The notes beneath the pieces were generated by a model. It saw only the letters and a list, made by a program, of their open reading frames with translations, was not told the origin of the DNA and ran no database searches. The position numbers and the translations under genes were made by a program. Of a stretch of DNA of 64,000 nt, positions 11,443 to 21,639 are shown piece by piece. The stretch's first letter is position 1, and each line of letters begins with the position of its first letter. Origin of the DNA: Diphasiastrum complanatum (Eukaryota > Streptophyta > Lycopodiopsida > Lycopodiales > Lycopodiaceae); the NCBI GenBank assembly GCA_029204225.1, contig CM055092.1, forward strand, positions 85,224,810 to 85,288,809, given 5' to 3'.

Positions 11443-11655
11443 TGACGACGCACCGTAACCGCCGAGGGAAACCCCACCACTATATAGGCATAGCACAGTG
11501 GGTCCCATCAAGCACGGTCCTGCTGGTGACACGTGACCACCTAGGATGGTGATGTGTGGCACCTAAACATGTCTATAACTCCAGTCCTGTGTCATGTCCC
11601 TTGCGAGGCCGTTACTGAAGGGCGTACCGTTATGGTACATAACGGTACCCCCCAT
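11443..11655 (-). repeat. 3' LTR of chromovirus D (partial or short)
   Basis: Between the end of the chromodomain region and the gag of C. On the minus strand it follows a polypurine-like tract (TTATGGGGGG, around 11,650). It contains a TATA-like TATATAG near 11,480 (minus) and the perfect palindrome GTACCGTTATG-GTA-CATAACGGTAC at 11624-11648. The plus-strand left edge TGACGACG at 11443 fits an LTR end. With no second LTR for comparison, the borders are approximate. Confidence 0.45.
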
Positions 11656-13290
11656 AAAAACTTCCTTCTATGGGAAGAAACCAGAGAATCTAAGTCTTAA
11701 ATCATCTCTTCTCCCACGTGTCCTCATCTTCTGACTTACCTTTTTAACGAATCAGATGTTCAGAAATCAAACGATTTCTCAGCTGATGTCGTCAAGTATC
11801 CATGATCCTTTCCGGTTCATGGGGTACAAAAGCAGTCATATCTTCCAATAGAACTAGATCATCTGTGGGAATCATGTCATCTTTCCCACTAAGTCATTCC
11901 TTTAAACGACTAACATGGAATACATGATGAACCTTAGTTCCAACAGGGAGTTCTAGTCTATAAGCAGCCTTAGCAATCTTGTTAGGAACTTTGAAAGGAC
12001 CGCTAAAACGTGGAGATAACTTCAGACATTTCCCCGTTCAAAGTGTCTTAGAGTCCTTAGGGATTCTAAGATACACCCAATCACTGATCTCAAACTCTCG
12101 AGGAGTGCAACTTCGGTTGGCATAGAACTGGGCTCTATCTTGAGCCGATCTAATGCCTTCCCTAGCCACCTGCAACATTTCCTACATATCATGCAAGAAA
12201 TCCATTGTAGATTGAACCTTGAGACCTTTGAGTCCAACGGAGAGAGGAGAATGAGGCTGAAAGCCATATAAGAGCATAAAAGGACTAAAACCAGTGGCAG
12301 AATGTTTCATACTGTTGCATGCAAACTCAACCATTGGGAGATACTTTTCCCAATCTGATTGTCGCCTGGAAACATATGCGCAAAGCATATCTTCCATCGA
12401 CTGGTTGACACGTTCAGTCTGATCATCGATTTCTGGTGATCCGCAGATGATAGACTTAACGTAGTTTCCAGTCTTTCAAAGACCGCCTGCTAGAACTTGC
12501 CAGTGAACTTGGAATCACAATCACTAACAATATCGTTTGGCAATCCATACAACCTGAACAACTTTTCAACGAAAAGTTGAGCAAGTTCAAAAGCTTTGAC
12601 AATAGTTTTTGTTGAAATAAACTGTGCCATTTTGGTTAGCCTGTCAACTACTATCCAAATAGCATCGTGACCCTTCCCTGACTTGGGAAGTCCGACCACA
12701 AAATCCATGGAAATCCTTTTTCATTTCTTGCTAGGAATTTCTAGTGGATGCAACAGACCAGCTGCTTTGAGTCTTTCCGTTTTATTTACTTGTCATTGTT
12801 ATGTCTCGATGTGACCTTTCATTTTTGGCCAATAAAATTCTCTCTTAACAAGGTCAAGCATCCTCTATATACCAGGGTATCTCGTGTCGGGGCTATCGTG
12901 GCACTCGTGTAGGATTTGGGCCCTAATGTCCGCGATATCTAGCACACAAACTTTTTCTCTATGGAAAAGCAAACCATTCTGAATGGAATAATCATCAAGT
13001 ATCTTGTCTTTGCGAGATTTATTGGAATCCTGCTTTCCAAGATTGTCTCTCATTAAAGAGCTTCCTGCCAGGACATCTTGCCAAATATGATCGAAAAGTT
13101 CATCAGTCCGACAAAGATCTCGCAGAGAAAGATACAACTCAGATTGGAACTCAGCAAAGCATAACTGATTAACTTCACCAATCTGGCTCAAAGCATCAAT
13201 GACACAATTCGAACTCTTGAATAAGTTTTGACCAACGGGCCTTACGACCCCTAAGGTCCGAGGCATCACAGATATACTTAAGATATTCAT
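11656..13290 (-). pseudogene. Chromovirus D integrase with chromodomain remnant
   Basis: Reading the minus strand from 13,290: an HHCC-type zinc region (HECHDSPDTRYPG, near 12,885), the catalytic core (MDFVVGLPKSGKGHDAIWIV from 12,708 and SDCDSKFTG near 12,500), and the third acidic block and C-terminal region at 12,022-12,397. The FHVSRLK-type end lies near 11,900, and a chromodomain remnant (SEHLIR, KSEDEDTWE) around 11,700-11,770. Stops separate these blocks. Known: the integrase inserts the cDNA copy and the chromodomain guides it to chromatin marks. Not functional here. Confidence 0.8.
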
Positions 13291-14859
13291 GATCTGTCAT
13301 AACCATGAATTTAGATCCATACAAATAGTGTCTCCAGATCTTTGGTGCACGGATGACAGCAAAAAGTTCCTTTTCATAAGTAGAATACCTACTTTGAGCT
13401 GGGTCTAACTTATTTCTCCCGAAAGCCACAGGTCTACCATCCTGGTAAAGGACTGCACCTATCGCATAGTCACTAGCGTCTGTTTCCACTAAGAAAGATC
13501 CGCTAGGGTCCACTATGTGCAAGATAGGGGCTGTAGATACCAACAACTTGAAAGATTCAAAGCTTTGATTAAGTTCATCAGTCCAAACAATAGGAGGACT
13601 GATCTTCGAATGCCTTCCGACCTTCTTCTTATTATTCTTTTTAGTTTTCCGTTTGGCTTTCTTCACACCCTTAAGAAGATTCTTTAGAGGCAACGCAACT
13701 AAGGCATTGTCTTTAATGAATTTATGGAAAAAACTTGTGAAGCCCAAAAAAGATTCTACTTCCCTAATGGTTTTTAGGATAGGCCAATCATGAACTTTTT
13801 GGACCTTATCGATCTCAAGACCTCGATCGGAAACGATATGTCCCAAATACTTGAGTCGAGTTTGAAAGAACTCACATTTAGACTCCTTATCATTAAGCTT
13901 TCTCTACCTTAGATTATCTAAGACTGTATGCAAATGCGCTTCGTGCTCCTCAAGAGTCTTACTGTACATCAGTATGTCATCTAAAAATACCACAAGAAAC
14001 TTCCCCAGATATGGACGAAGAATATCGTTCATTATCTGTTTGAAGGTTGTCGGGGTATTAGTTAGACCAAAGGGTAAAACTAAAAATTTGCAATGGCCAT
14101 ACCTAGTACAAAAACCAACATCCCCCTCGTGAATTCTAATTTGATGGTACCCTGACCTAAGGTCCAATTTGGTGAAATACCTAGCACCATTCAATCGGTC
14201 CATTAAGTCGTTCATCCGAGGCAAGGGATAGTAGTTCTTAATTGTCATTTTATTAAGCTTTTTGTAATCGACACAAAGACGAATACCTCCGTCTTTCTTG
14301 CAGTGAGCTCCCCAAGGGGATTTACTAGGTCAAATACGGTCTTTACGTAACAACTCCTTAAGTTGACTAGCGACTTCATCTTCTTCCTTCGGGCTCATCC
14401 TGTAGGGAAAAAGCGATACGGGAGAGTTGTCGAGAAGGAGATCTCTGTGATGGTCTACACCCCGTGAGGGGGGAAGACCCTCAGGCAACTGCTCAGGGAA
14501 TATGTCATTATATTCCTCCCAAGGATCTTAAAGATGTTGCCCTCAGGCGAAGATTCTAAATTTTCATCAATAAAAGACAATGCTTTAGGAAAAGACAATA
14601 CATCAACTTTGACATTATGAGTACTAAAAGCATCTATGTAAGATTCATCTTTCAGATAACATAAATACGAAAAATACTCAGAATTCAAAATACTTTGATT
14701 CGCTTCATAAGAGGTTACAAAAGGTAGATCAGGCTCATCCCCTTTAAGACAAACCCAAGAGTCATTATGTAAGAAAGAAATACAATGAGATACGTAGTCT
14801 TTCTTTAAGGACTCATTCCTAGCATAAAACCACTCTTTACCTAGGATTACATCCACCTT
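13291..14859 (-). pseudogene. Chromovirus D reverse transcriptase and RNase H
   Basis: Minus-strand blocks: KVDVILGKEWFY (protease-RT linker, 14,830-14,858); RT fingers and palm [32 protein letters not shown]; and the catalytic box FLDDILMYS (13,904-14,248). The RT connection with GHIVSDRGLEIDKVQ and the RNase H VETDASDYAIGAVL...YEKELFAV are at 13,196-13,846. A lysine-rich insertion (VKKAKRKTKKNNKKK) lies in the connection region. At least two stops or frame changes break the polyprotein. Confidence 0.85.
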
Positions 14860-15659
14860 ACATTAGAGGAGTTCTAAATCCAAAAAAGACCCTTTATAAA
14901 GATACTTTTTATAATTTTTTCTCAAATTCTGCTTACACATGGACCAATCAAAACACTCAAATTTAAAATCTACGTAACGTAGCTCATTAGAATTGAAAGA
15001 AAAAAAAAAAGTTTTCTTAATAATGCTATAATTTGACGTCGGGGGCAGCCCGCAAGCATGACATGCTATTCATAGTATAATATGCAATTATCATTAAAAA
15101 TAGCATAACTTTTTAACCATAGCTCCAATTGAGACGAAAATTATACTGTTGGAAAGCGATCGACTAGAGTTTTGCAATGGTACCTACATGACCTACTTCC
15201 AAACTACCGTTCAAAAGTTATGGCCAGTCAAACTCTTTTTTTTTGAAGTCCAAATGTCTCTCTTGTGCGCATATAGAGTACCCTCTTAGTGAGAGAGTAC
15301 TCTATCCGCACACAAGAGAGATATTTGGACTCTAAAGAAAAAGACTTTGATCGGCCATAACTTTTGAACGGTAGCTTGAAAGTAGGTCATGTAGGGTATT
15401 GTTGAAAGCTCTAGTCCAGCGCTTTCCAACGGTATAATTTTGGTCTCAATCGGAGCTATGGTTAAAAAGTTATGCTATTTTTAATGAACTACAAACGATA
15501 ATGTACATAGAATGGTTAAGCATCGAAAATAGTGCGGGCAGAAATGGAAAAGAACTTGGGCTGAAAATGATTTATTTTGGTAATTCACATTAATTAACTT
15601 TGTCAATCTACGTGGCATTCATTAAAGGGTCTTTTTTGGATTCAGAATTCCTCTAATGT
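14860..15659. mobile_element. 800-bp non-autonomous element with 37-bp terminal inverted repeats
   Basis: Left end 14860-14896 (ACATTAGAGGAGTTCTAAAT...) and right end 15623-15659 are inverted copies with 2 mismatches in 37. The element interrupts the pol of D: protease sense ends (HVMNL) on one side and resumes (KVDVILGKEW) on the other. No transposase frame is present. If the true ends are the GAGG words, a TA dinucleotide flanks both sides; otherwise no clear target duplication is visible. Its middle is occupied by a long perfect-length hairpin (separate entry). The superfamily is not determined. Confidence 0.75.
15092..15486. repeat. Long inverted repeat: two 190-nt arms, 15-nt loop
   Basis: 15092-15281 and 15297-15486 are inverted copies of equal length. 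The outer 35 bases pair perfectly (CATTAAAAATAGCATAACTT...) and the rest by eye at roughly 85-90 percent. The loop is CCTCTTAGTGAGAGA. A transcript from either strand would fold into a hairpin long enough to be a Dicer-like substrate. That is inference; nothing in the sequence shows transcription. Confidence 0.9.
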
Positions 15660-16549
15660 CTAGATTCATGACATGAAAAGATAAACTATCTACATAGTCT
15701 TGAATCTTCAACGGCACGTGGGGGACAAAGTGGTCCCAGACATGCTGCTCCTCACCAGCTGCCATCCTTACCACGTACTTGTGGTCACTTGGTGGGATTC
15801 CTACAACTTCTGCACCAACTTAGCATTAATAAAATTATGCGTAGAATCGTCGTCAAAAAGAATACTCACAGGTTGGCTACCTACGATCCCACTCATGTGA
15901 ATGAGGTCGTGAGGTCCAAACACCGCAGTATTAAAACAACAATTCATACAAACTATTTCACCTTTAAAAGATACATCAATGCAAGAAATAGAAGAATTAC
16001 CTAGTGCCTTAAAGGAGCGGCCACCCTTCTTCTGTCTCTTCGGGGAGTCCTTGGACAGGTGCCCCTTCTCCATGCATGAGAAACACAGCCCGTCGCTTTT
16101 GGCGTTGGTGAAGTCCGCTCTCTCCAACCAGGGCACTTCTTTTTCTTTCCCAAAGGAGAAGCTTCGCCGACCATGCGCTCCTTGCCCTTTTTGAAAGAAG
16201 GACCGGCAGAGGATTTGTCTTTGGCTTCAGGCTTTGGTTGCTCTTTGCGGGTTATCGTATGCGTATCGTCGAAAATCCGAGCGAAATACACAACATCCTC
16301 TAAGGACTATGGTTGATTACGACGTACCTCCAACTGATATTCTTTGGGTAAGCCCAAAATGAAATGCAGTTTAAGGAGTACCCCATCTATGCAGTTAAAA
16401 AACCGCGAAGCAGCCTCTTGGAAGTCTTGTAAGTAGACATCCAAGGGCTTCGTCCCCATTTGCAACGTAACAAATCGACGATAATATGCATAAAGGCAGC
16501 CTTTAAAGACGAGGCTAAACAAGCAGATGGGCAATCCAAAGTGACTCAA
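15660..16549 (-). pseudogene. Chromovirus D gag C-terminus and protease
   Basis: Minus strand from 16,549: gag helices (YRRFVTLQMGTKPLDVYLQD, then LHFILGLPKEYQLEV). A stop near 16,307 comes before VVYFARIFDD-type residues. The zinc knuckle CFSCMEKGHLSKDS has its last Cys changed to Ser. The protease reads ILFDDDSTHNFI, with the DSG of the active site changed to DDS. The frame ends at the inverted-repeat element. The start of gag is missing at the junction with C near 16,500-16,549. Confidence 0.8.
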
Positions 16550-17734
16550 TTAGAAGAAGTATCTCAGTCACGACGAAGATCCTTCAGAAAAGAGAAACAC
16601 AAGCATTGGAAAATCAGTCTCCTTCTTCACCCAACCTCTTGTCATACTTCTGCACCCATTCTCATGCCTATCTCCCACACCATCTACCATTGTCACTACC
16701 ACCATCACCCTTCCTTCCATCTGTTTGTTTATCATCAGTTCACTGTTCTTCTGAGAAATTTCTGGTATTTAATAGTCTTACCGAAGCGGCTAAAAGGTCA
16801 TTGCAAGTGTCTTGCGGAGACCAACTACCACCTACATTGGTTGGTCAACCGAAAAAGATCTACAAAAGCAGGCGAAGCAGCTAGAAGAAATAAAGAGGAA
16901 GATCCAAGAAGCTAAGGAAGAAAGGACAAACTTAAGCAACAGTTGAGTCAGATCGATCTTGATCAAAAGAAACTCTTTGGAGTAATGATAGTTGAAAGAC
17001 CTCTTATGAAGCCCAAAGATATCCAAAAGTAATGGATCTAAAGAAAGAGCTACAAAAAAATAAAGATGAAGACAATCGTGAACCTGCAAAATAAAACGAG
17101 CTCCTCACCCAGCGAGTGGTGATCGAAGCTCGGCATTGCAAGGGTCCAAGACTGCAACTGTAGAACTATCAGTTTCTTCACCCTGCCACCAAGCCTTCAT
17201 CATGTTTCCTTACCGTTACCAAACCATCTATCCAAATATGTTCCTACCACTAATTTTTTTATGATGAGTCCATTCCCTTGAGACTGATAATCAAAGTATG
17301 TGCAACCTGCAGATCGAAGGTATTTCTTGAGACTAGAACTTTAACTGAAAGAAGAACCACGGAAACACCCAGAAACAAATGGAGGATACAGATCTCCCAT
17401 AAGTTAGACTCTGCCAAGAAACTAGAGATGAAACTGTCAATGGCAGATACAAGTGATAAGAAAGAAGACACGCGGGAAGCACTCAGGCATGCAAGTTATG
17501 AAGCTGCTGGGAGCTCTCCAATTTTGAGAATATCGACCACCTATAGCAATAACACATTCTGATCCAATTGCGACAATTTGTGATAAAGACTGGCAACAAT
17601 AAACACTTGGTTTTACGCAAGTGAACGAGGATCTATGCTTTTCCAAGTGACAATCGAAAATGTCAATGCAAAGCAGAGCGACATCATTCAATATGAGTTG
17701 CAGTGGGTCCTGCAACACATTAGGGGTGGGATGA
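16550..17734 (+). pseudogene. 3' internal region of gypsy C with a coiled-coil remnant
   Basis: Plus-strand sense between D and the 3' LTR of C. A glutamate/lysine-rich heptad-like stretch lies at 16,840-16,970 (STEKDLQKQAKQLEEIKRK, then LKQQLSQIDLDQKKLFG after a frame change), which predicts a coiled coil. Upstream frames are Ser/Pro/His rich and not recognised. No RT or integrase of C is present. By position and character this may be the tail of a third ORF like those after integrase in elements H and E. A G-rich tract (AGGGGTGGGA, 17,722-17,731) before the LTR is the likely polypurine tract. Confidence 0.45.
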
Positions 17735-18838
17735 TGTTGGTTGATTCTGATGAATCCCCAAGATGCTCGGTCAGAGCTACCCAAGAGCACCTCTCACCTT
17801 AGACCAAGGAGGTCTCTGAGAAGACGAGATGAACGAAGACTAAGAGCCGAGTGTGAGAGCCGAGAAATGCTAGTTAGGAATGACAAGCAAGAACTGTGTA
17901 AGCCTCATGGCGAATCCCGGAAGATGGAATGAGGAATGACCATGTAGGAACTAGTATTTCTAGGCAACGTAATAAATGCAAGTAGACCTTTCTTAAAGAA
18001 AGTAGAGTTAGCCACCTATTGATGGTGACCTCTAGTGGAGAGCATTATTCCACTTGTAATTTGTGTAATGTGGAAATGCCACTAGGATGTCACCTAAGGA
18101 GCTCTCTTGCTTATTTATGAGACTCCCTCTTTGTAAAGAGGAGCTTTTTGTGTATTGTATCAACTCCATGCTGAAATGAGAAGAGTCTCCATGAGTTAGG
18201 TGCATCCATTGAGCTCCTTGATTATGCTTGTCTCTTGAGTGATGCATTCATGATCTTGCCCTTCCATCCTTTGTGTAGTTGTGGATAGTAGAGTGGATTA
18301 GATTTCTTGCTTTCCTAGAGTGGATTAGTTTTCATTTCTTGTTTGTGGATTAATGTAGGAATTCAGCATTGAGGTAACTAAATAGATTGGGTTTGTGGTG
18401 TAGTTCTTGCATATTATCTTAACCTTGTTCTTGATGTTCTTGGGATGTCCAAGAATCAAAAGACTGGCTGGTTTCTTGATTCTTGGACTTCTAAAATGCT
18501 GTAGATTAGTTTCTTGTTTCAATTTTGTGGATTTATGCAAGTTTAATAGCATCTAGGATCTGATTCAGGTCATTTTGCAGCAAAGTAGAAGTAGATTTCA
18601 TGGTTGTTCACCTGGACTGCATGCTGATCATTTGGTTGAACGTTTTGGTTACATGATGGTTTGATTGCATGTGACACGATTCAAGAGAGACAAATTTGAG
18701 TTGTCCTTTGACAGGCAGGACAAAATACTACAATGATAACCAATCTCCTCTGCTTGAGCTTGGGCTCTGAAACAAAAAGATAATCTAAACAAGTGCCCAT
18801 AGTTTCTGCTAACATGCAGAGCACAAACTCAACTTGTA
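17735..18838 (+). repeat. 3' LTR of gypsy C (1,104 bp)
   Basis: Direct copy of 8625-9714, starting TGTTGGTTGATTC and ending AACTTGTA, followed by the target duplication GGAGG at 18839-18843. Confidence 0.9.
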
Positions 18839-18843
18839 GGAGG

Positions 18844-20216
18844 ACACCTCTCATGCTTCTACTTCAAGTTTGAAGAAGAAGAAGATCAAGTGCTTTTATT
18901 GTGGCAAGAAAGGCCATTATACCAGCAATTGCTTCAAGAAGAAGAATCAACTCAAGCAAGCCAACATCTCTTATGAGAAGGAAGACTATACTGCAAGTGA
19001 CGGAGAAGGCTCTCTTATGGCATCCAGCTACTCCTCTTCCACCTTCGACAAGGATGACTCTTGGTATATTTATAGTGGAGCATCTTCACATATGTGTGGC
19101 TCCAAGAACTCTTTTTTATCTATTATTCCTTATGATGGAGTCAAGAAGACCATATACAATTGCAAGTGAGCATGAGTGCAATATTGAAGGAGTAGGGAAT
19201 ATTCTCTTGAAGCTTGCATCTTCCAAAGATATCTTTTTGAACAATGTTCTTTTTGTCCCAAAGCTTACAAAGAACATCTTAAGTGTTGGCCAACTTCTTG
19301 ATAGTGGCCTTGATGTCAATTTCCATGTTGACAATTGTGTGATCAAGAAGGATGGTGAGATCCTTGCATATGGATCAAGATTTGAAGGCATTTACAAATT
19401 GAATCCAAGTGAGATTGCAAACTCTGTTTATGTTTCTTATATGTCCAATCTTTCAAAGGAGGATGATCACACAAGATGCACATATCTTCTCTCTTCAAAT
19501 ATTATGGTGTATGATTACTCCCTATTATTCAAAGCATATGTTGAGAAGCAATTCTCATTGAAGATCAAAGCTTTGAGGAGTATTGGAGCTCTTGTAGAAA
19601 TAGCACCATATGAAGTTCTATTCAAGATGAAGCTTAAGGTTGATCACCTTAGTGAACTTGGTAGTGCCTGCTTTGCACATATTCCCTTGGAAACAAGGAG
19701 GAAGGATGATCCAAATTCATGGATCATGATTGGATACTCATCCATCAAGGAGGCCTTTAGTGTCTTTACACTCTCTATTTCAAAAGTGGCTGTGAATAGA
19801 GATGTCATATTGCATGAAGATTCAACCTTGGAAGTGGCCGAGATCAAGGCTTCTCAAGAAGCATCACAAGTTATCTCTTTTGAAGGTATTCAAGTTGTGA
19901 TGGGACCAAGGTGTGAGGAGGAGTCTCTTCTTCATATGATTTCAAGAAGATCTTCAAGATGCATGGCCGAGTCTTTATGGCTCACCTTACATGGCAAAGA
20001 GGGGCATCTTTCATGCTGTATATACTACATCACATTCACATATGCTTCTCTTTCTTTGCTTGATATGCTATCTTGCTTCATTGATTTTTTTGGATCTCAA
20101 AGTTCAAGAAAGGCTATACTAGTTTTCTATGATGCTTTTGGTATGGACATGTTTCTTGTCATTATTGACTTAGATATGTTTCTAATACATTTTGAAAGCA
20201 AGATATTGTATTAGCA
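18844..20216 (+). pseudogene. Copia B gag end, protease and partial pol
   Basis: In frame with the gag left of C. The zinc knuckle CFYCGKKGHYTSNC is at about 18,889. The protease reads YSGASSHM with the catalytic Asp changed to Tyr (near 19,073), and a frame change follows near 19,165. The GAG-pre-integrase block (NILSVGQLLDSGL, then EGIYKLN) is intact to about 19,400. The sense then jumps to HIPLETRRKDDP, normally C-terminal to the integrase core. The integrase DDE core and the reverse transcriptase are therefore deleted. The last 300 bases of this frame have no recognised homology. It ends at a TAG at 20,212-20,214. Confidence 0.8.
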
Positions 20217-20809
20217 AAAGTATGCTCTTGGTTCTAGTGAAAACAAGATTGAGCTTGTCACTCATGTTTTTGAAAGTCATGTTTTCACATGTTTTGAGGC
20301 AAATTGTGAGCTCCTCTTGAGTTTAAGTGAGCATACAAAGTGGACACTTACATCCTTGAGAGAGCAATTGGCCTAAAAAAGATCAAGATTAGATCCATCA
20401 TGGATATAGTTCATTGTATGTGGACTAGTCAAGCTAGAAAGCATAATCTTGATGATCATCATTTTTTCACATCTTATGATCTTGATCTCTATGATCCTTA
20501 TGAGGCTTGGAAGCCTCAAATTTCTCTATTTATGGTGCAGCCATCATGCATGTGGAGCTTTCAAATCAAAGGCCATCATCAAGCATGGAGGAAGCACATG
20601 GACATAGTGGCATATTGGTGGAATGATCTTCAAAGTTTTTGGCAAATGATTTCTACCAAGGAAACCTTATCATGGATATGGTGAGAGTGCTGCTATGATA
20701 AATCCCTTGGTTGATCTTCAGTTCTTATGCATACCAAAAGATCCACTCAAAAAGCTTTACAAACTCTCAAGTGATCTAGTACCTTTCCAGGCTATTTTTT
20801 GAGGAGGAG
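20217..20809 (+). other. 3' internal tail of copia B with polypurine tract
   Basis: A weak open frame at 20,340-20,684 has no recognised domain. GAGGAGGAG at 20,801-20,809 directly before the LTR is the polypurine tract. Copia RT and RNase H blocks expected here were not found. Confidence 0.55.
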
Positions 20810-21639
20810 TGTGAGAAATTGGCAAAAATCTAGCTTGGTATTCCTATGTTAGAAGTTTGTGAGTAAATCTCACATGTGTGGAGGATGTTCCCACATGTGG
20901 AGAATTGTAAAATAAATTAAAAATGTTTGTTATAGCTCATTAAGTTTCATAGTCAAGCTTCTAGGTGTCATTAGTAGATTGAGCCATTTTTGGCTTTAGA
21001 GGTAAATTAGTGAAGTACACTTGTTTTGTCACCATCAGGCCAAAAGCACAAGTGGAAAACTCAAGCTAAATAGGTTTTTGACAAGTGTCTTTAGTTAGTT
21101 TGATGTGTGACAAGTCAAAGTTCAAGAGGTCCAATAAAATTAAGAGGTGGAAGTACCATTAGTCCAATAGGATTTGATATATGCTTGAGAATGTTCCAAT
21201 AGAATGGAGAGATGGATGGATCAATGGTCCAATAGGACTAGAAGGTTGTAAATATAAGGTCCAATCATGTTTCAACATTGTGTTAGCTCGTAGATCTATA
21301 GTATCATTGTACTTCTCACTTTGATCTAATTGATTTGGAGATTGAGTGGATTTTGTCTAAGTGTGTGCTTTTCTATCTTTCTCTCTCTACCCAAGAGCTC
21401 ATAATGATTTTCTCTCTCTAACCAAGGAGAGTAGCTTGTTTTTACTTAGAATAATTTTTTAACACTTCCCACACGTGTGAGTGAGAGTTGGAAGTTATTG
21501 AATGCATGTAGAAGTGTAGTTTTGCCATAGATTCAAAAATAGATCTTGAATCTCAATCTGGTCTTGATCTTAGTGCATCTACACACCTTAGGAGATCTCA
21601 AACACATGTAGTGGGCACTTCACACGTGTGAAATCAACA
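20810..21639 (+). repeat. 3' LTR of copia B (830 bp)
   Basis: Pairs with 6369-7182. It carries two exact CACACGTGTG palindromes (21470-21479 and 21621-21630), both mutated in the 5' copy. It ends AATCAACA, followed by AGGTATCAG and then copia A sequence. Confidence 0.9.

Larger units (their letters stand above)
11443..16549 (-). mobile_element. Ty3/gypsy chromovirus D (minus strand) nested in gypsy C
   Basis: On the minus strand the order is gag C-terminus with zinc knuckle, protease, RT, RNase H, integrase, chromodomain remnant, short 3' LTR. The gag N-terminus and 5' LTR are absent, so D is 5'-truncated at about 16.5 kb, where plus-strand sequence of C resumes. An 800-bp inverted-repeat element interrupts it between protease and RT. 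Many stops and frameshifts show it is dead. The order and the chromodomain place it with chromoviruses. Confidence 0.85.
8625..18838 (+). mobile_element. Ty3/gypsy-type element C inside the gag of copia B
   Basis: Long direct repeats 8625-9714 and 17735-18838 flank a gypsy-type gag on the plus strand. The target duplication GGAGG is perfect (8620-8624 and 18839-18843), and the host gag frame rejoins across it. Inside are two 25-bp tandem arrays, gag, the nested minus-strand chromovirus D, and a coiled-coil remnant before the 3' LTR. No pol of C was found; it was lost or never present. No tRNA primer site was recognised after the 5' LTR. The gag resembles that of element E. Confidence 0.85.
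6369..21639 (+). mobile_element. Ty1/copia element B, inserted in copia A and itself split by gypsy C
   Basis: Two direct LTRs (6369-7182 and 20810-21639) start TGTGAGAAATTGG and end ATCAACA. A tRNA-Met-like primer site follows the first and a GAGGAGGAG polypurine tract precedes the second. Inside are gag (interrupted by C), a zinc knuckle, protease and remnants of pol. The integrase core and the reverse transcriptase are missing. Flanking 5-mers (GACCA left, AGGTA right) do not match, so the target duplication is lost or the ends were rearranged. Copia A coding sequence resumes on both sides, which supports the insertion. Confidence 0.85.
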
